From the NCBI GenBank assembly GCA_017694145.1, contig JADINF010000090.1:1-8127 (forward strand): a stretch of 8,127 bases of DNA, in the 5' to 3' direction. This DNA comes from Candidatus Stercoripulliclostridium pullicola. Its GTDB lineage: Bacteria; Bacillota; Clostridia; Christensenellales; DTU072. Position 1 is the stretch's first letter; every line of letters starts with the position of its first letter. The position numbers and the translations under genes are program-made. The notes under the pieces were generated by a model. It was given only the letters and a program-made list of their open reading frames with translations, searched no databases and was not told the origin of the DNA. Of the stretch, positions 6,801-8,127 are shown piece after piece.

Positions 6801-7277
6801 GAGTATACCTTCCGCGACTGCTATAAACTCGAAAATATTTCCGGCGGCAACGGACTGCGCGTAGTAGGTTATGCCGCGTTCGAAGACGTAATCGGCGCTT
6901 TGACGGTATCGGCGGACGGCAGATACGTAAGCGTCGGAAAAGTACTCGTTTCCTATGTCGGCGACGATATCGCGTTGGTACTCGAAGACGAATTCGTCGC
7001 GATCGCGGCGGGTGCGTTCGCGGACAGCACAGAACTCGTTTCCGTTACGGTTGCATTGAATTCCGATCTCGAATATATAGGCGAAAGAGCGTTTGAAGGC
7101 GCGTTCGGGCTCAATACGTTCAGATTCGAAGGCGCGTCCAAGGTCGCAGCCGCACCCGAAGCTTTCTACGGAATATCTTCGTCGGCGGCTCTGAGAGTCA
7201 GCGCCGCTTTACTCGACGAATATAAAGCCGATATGGCGTATGCGGACGTCTTTGAGGAGTCTATATTCGCTATATGA
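3822..7277 (+). CDS. Large surface lipoprotein with Ig-like, InlB-type and BspA-type LRR repeats
   Basis: This 1151-residue protein is predicted to be exported and lipid-anchored. A lipoprotein signal peptide (MRKSK, hydrophobic 6-21) ends in the lipobox IVGC with Cys23 as the acylated residue. Residues about 30-118 resemble a bacterial Ig-like domain. Residues about 126-803 hold roughly seven InlB-type (Listeria-Bacteroides, Flg_new-like) units; clear ones end in FYAKW (201-205), FYAKP (552-556) and FYARW (798-802), with GY-x-F-x-GWY cores such as 172-179. A carbohydrate-binding-like insert lies at about 616-657 within one unit. Residues about 850-1120 form a BspA-type LRR_5 head. There is no LPXTG signal or C-terminal hydrophobic tail, so anchoring rests on the lipid. 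Such proteins generally bind host, polysaccharide or other-cell surfaces; the ligand here is unknown. The start is supported by a promoter at 3759-3787 and the signal peptide, although the ribosome site is weak. Its stop overlaps the next gene's ATG. Confidence 0.9.
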   Translation: MRKSKLIFLIISIALIAAVIVGCTNENESEYTLELNPNTSAAYYDAAADAYVFTQGDIDWSAFSFFVYDANGSVVDNVKVTESMISADDKAKVAEAGTNTVTIIYQGARLYITMKIVPKVEVVYYTVTYNAGKGGFSGSGITTETDADGNTLYKIEYADGHIGVLEQPVRAGYDFVGWYVSDNFTGAKVVAPYTVTRDIVFYAKWSDQRKYSVRYDSYLETRYDGQVSKSDGIEHGNSVQLISAPEKTGYEFKGYYVLGADETFDAATTKFIPADAEDKSVEVTSDLVVRLYYEVKIITLTYISEEWDENTVVYGVPVEYKLNVTIYNGNYLSGWCYVAEVAYNTLLTSGMDPVPEIDEVPGSEGSWIDTATGKEPVYSRATKDMIILAVYEANTYTMYFYYDENFTTPITDTNNRQIVRTAEYGKTIEAPPAIPEKEGHTGVWMTLQGSSLVETDIASLVMYDDVNVCVRYTPIPYEIKFYYTAPGSGEDTVKTYVFPYGYTIESVPEELYNEIAGYYPEKYYSVEWYSNRSLDVSKLVSFPQYVKGAVSFYAKPVELPYTVVFRVDNGSDVISEEKEVMRGAFVIPPEIIFDESSENAGYEIIGWRTRNPDKFSVYDPSATYSAGNYVYYNGSFYICNATVQGVAPSVSGGSWSLDDEGIWDIYLFATIGTTGIQIDDFHEYNADPLYDRAFYPMLESKKYNVTFMNMTSVGGTAETGYVNEFTSVGSYVFSHGNQYIMNELDAVSAAISGNAPVYTDETVSSDFVFDGWYTDPEFATLKVDFSSGYYDFKEDTVFYARWIDRLRGTDGLIYTPVYGVDGTTVVSYTVTGFRPAAAEYSYIDVRIPENYNGAPVTAIADNAFSDLSKTVFVTSVSLSDSVTDIGDNAFAAFFALETFELGDSSAFVFENGALYSADLSVLYRLAPAYAYATAYVLPDSVTEIKGGAFAYCASLVEFSAGDASELTKIGSYAFDGCESLLSVTLPDSLGEIGEYTFRDCYKLENISGGNGLRVVGYAAFEDVIGALTVSADGRYVSVGKVLVSYVGDDIALVLEDEFVAIAAGAFADSTELVSVTVALNSDLEYIGERAFEGAFGLNTFRFEGASKVAAAPEAFYGISSSAALRVSAALLDEYKADMAYADVFEESIFAI
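4197..6230 (+). repeat. Degenerate InlB-type repeat stalk inside the lipoprotein
   Basis: Residues 126-803 contain about seven units of 80-110 residues: about 126-206, 210-294, 296-392, 395-473, 476-556, 560-672 and 702-803. Each starts with a beta-strand pair like YTVTYNAG or YNVTFMNM, has a middle GxxxxGW motif in the better-preserved units, and ends with an aromatic strand such as IVFYAKW. Units three to five are strongly diverged, and the last three carry insertions. Known InlB B-repeats form elongated ubiquitin-like stalks; spacing the LRR head from the membrane is the likely role. Confidence 0.75.
5667..5801 (+). other. CBM5/12-like carbohydrate-binding segment inserted in an InlB-type unit
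   Basis: Residues about 616-660 read like the short aromatic carbohydrate-binding fold of bacterial chitinases: YDPSATYSAGNYVYYNG, then SFYICNA, then PSVSGGSWSL. The pattern Y-x-A-G-x-x-V-x-Y-x-G-x-x-Y...P...W is typical of families CBM5/12. Candidate ligand aromatics are Y624, Y631, Y632, Y637 and W655. It interrupts an InlB-type unit between GWRTRNPDKF and IWDIYLFATIG. The call rests on pattern memory only. Confidence 0.5.
6369..7181 (+). repeat. BspA-type leucine-rich repeat head of the lipoprotein
   Basis: About nine LRR_5-type units share the pattern V-x-x-I-x-x-x-A-F-x-x-C/x: residues 856-867, 882-893, 941-952, 966-977, 989-1000, 1012-1023, 1058-1069, 1083-1094 and a degenerate one at 1108-1118. 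Strand segments such as SVSLSDSV, AYVLPDSV and SVTLPDSL precede several of them. Two spacers, about 900-935 and 1024-1055, interrupt the regular 23-25-residue period with a Y-x-x-x-x-x-L-V/Y motif often seen between BspA LRR blocks. BspA-family LRRs are known to mediate adhesion and co-aggregation in other bacteria. Confidence 0.85.
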
Positions 7278-8127
7278 TCCCGTTCGCATCTAAAAAACAA
7301 CGTGAGTCTGTCAACGAAAAGTCCGAAGCAACGGACTTTTCGGAATATGCGGAAAACAAGAGATTAAACGGCTTTCAGCATATGAGCGAGAGTGCGCTTT
7401 CCAAGCTTAAGCGCGAACTGAAGCTACGCATGTCTGCGAAATCTTTACGGAATCTGCGTAAATATTTTGCCGGCGTAAACGCGCCTACGGTCCTTGCGCT
7501 CAAAATAGTAGACGCTTACTGGTCCTCCGGAAAAGGATATCTCGACAGAGAGATATCGCAAATCGAACTCGTTACAGACAATCCTCACGTGCTCAAGGCG
7601 TTAAAACTTTACGACAAACTCCGTAAAGAATTCAACCCTGTAGGAAACGCGCCGCGTACTATGAAGGAACTGTTATCCCTGAGTGCCAAGGCGGTAATAT
7701 CGGACAGCAGGGACGTCATACGCTATTCGCACGGCAAATCTTCTCTCGAATGCGAATGTTACGAAAAAGGCAGGCGCACGCGCTATTTCAGCGATATTAT
7801 AAGCAGATGGGACAACAATGCTTCCGACGCGTTGCGTAGGTGCGCGGTTATAAGCGTCGTTTCGGGCGGCTCGCCGGTTGCGGTGATTCGTGAAGAATAC
7901 GGCGATTGTGCGGTTCGCGAAAAAAGAAATTTCAGCAGGTTCGCAGAAAGTCTCGATCTTCCGGCATTCGGTTACGAACGTAATAACGACGCCGTAAATG
8001 CCGCTCCGTTTACGGAAACCGCGTTGCTTTGTATTCGCGACAGTTTCGACGCTAATTCGGAAGAGTTATTCAAAGGCGATAGAATTCTTATTATTACTTA
8101 CAAAAATACCGAAAGGGAGGGTCTGAA
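7274..8127 (+). CDS. Hypothetical protein, translationally coupled to the lipoprotein gene, 3'-truncated
   Basis: An open frame starts at ATG 7274, overlaps the lipoprotein stop as ATGA, and stays open for 284 codons to the window edge. Codon use resembles its neighbours, supporting a real gene. A GAGGAG at 7254-7259 lies 14 bases upstream, rather far, so initiation by termination-reinitiation coupling is likely. The visible protein has no signal peptide or membrane segment. Residues 1-66 are charged and Lys/Arg-rich, probably helical (for example SALSKLKRELKLR at 40-52). Residues 71-121 are also helix-like and include TVLALKIVDAYW. From about 190 it alternates hydrophobic and polar residues as in beta structure, including CAVISVVSGGSPVAVIREE and RILIITYKN at 270-278. 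Cysteines occur at 160, 162, 190, 212 and 253. I do not recognise the family and assign no function; the full length is unknown. Confidence 0.82.
   Translation, partial: MIPFASKKQRESVNEKSEATDFSEYAENKRLNGFQHMSESALSKLKRELKLRMSAKSLRNLRKYFAGVNAPTVLALKIVDAYWSSGKGYLDREISQIELVTDNPHVLKALKLYDKLRKEFNPVGNAPRTMKELLSLSAKAVISDSRDVIRYSHGKSSLECECYEKGRRTRYFSDIISRWDNNASDALRRCAVISVVSGGSPVAVIREEYGDCAVREKRNFSRFAESLDLPAFGYERNNDAVNAAPFTETALLCIRDSFDANSEELFKGDRILIITYKNTEREGL

Overview
The window reads as chromosomal DNA from a low- to mid-GC Gram-positive bacterium, most likely an uncultured gut-type Clostridia/Firmicutes lineage. This is an inference from three things: strong AGGAG-type ribosome sites and sigma-A type promoters, a YhfI-like metallo-beta-lactamase-fold hydrolase, and a very large surface lipoprotein built from InlB-type (Listeria-Bacteroides) repeats and BspA-type leucine-rich repeats. 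TGA ends both the alcohol dehydrogenase and the lipoprotein genes, so the code is the standard bacterial one. I see no mobile element, CRISPR array, phage gene or rRNA.

Layout. Bases 2-964 (+) hold a calcineurin-like metallophosphoesterase whose N-terminus probably lies left of the window. Bases 1072-2253 (+) hold an iron-containing alcohol dehydrogenase with a good ribosome site, closed by a strong intrinsic terminator at 2301-2336. About 370 bases with no recognisable gene follow (2341-2710). A self-contained minus-strand tRNA-Ala(CGC) unit comes next: consensus promoter (2851-2879), tRNA with encoded CCA (2750-2825), and terminator (2701-2748). A minus-strand metallo-beta-lactamase-fold hydrolase occupies 2947-3636.

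A compact divergent control region at about 3694-3787 separates that hydrolase from a 1151-residue lipoprotein on the plus strand (3822-7277). It has a promoter for each direction and an inverted repeat between the two -35 boxes. The stop codon of the lipoprotein gene overlaps the ATG of a second gene by four bases (ATGA at 7274-7277). That gene runs open off the right edge (7274-8127, at least 284 residues) and I do not recognise its product.

How the parts fit. The first two genes are ordinary housekeeping or fermentative enzymes that may share a transcript. The lipoprotein and the unknown gene form a tightly coupled pair and are the least ordinary part of the window. The lipoprotein is predicted to be lipid-anchored outside the cell, with an Ig-like base, a stalk of degenerate InlB-type units, a short carbohydrate-binding-like insert inside one unit, and a C-terminal LRR head. 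Its coupled partner has no signal peptide in the visible part.
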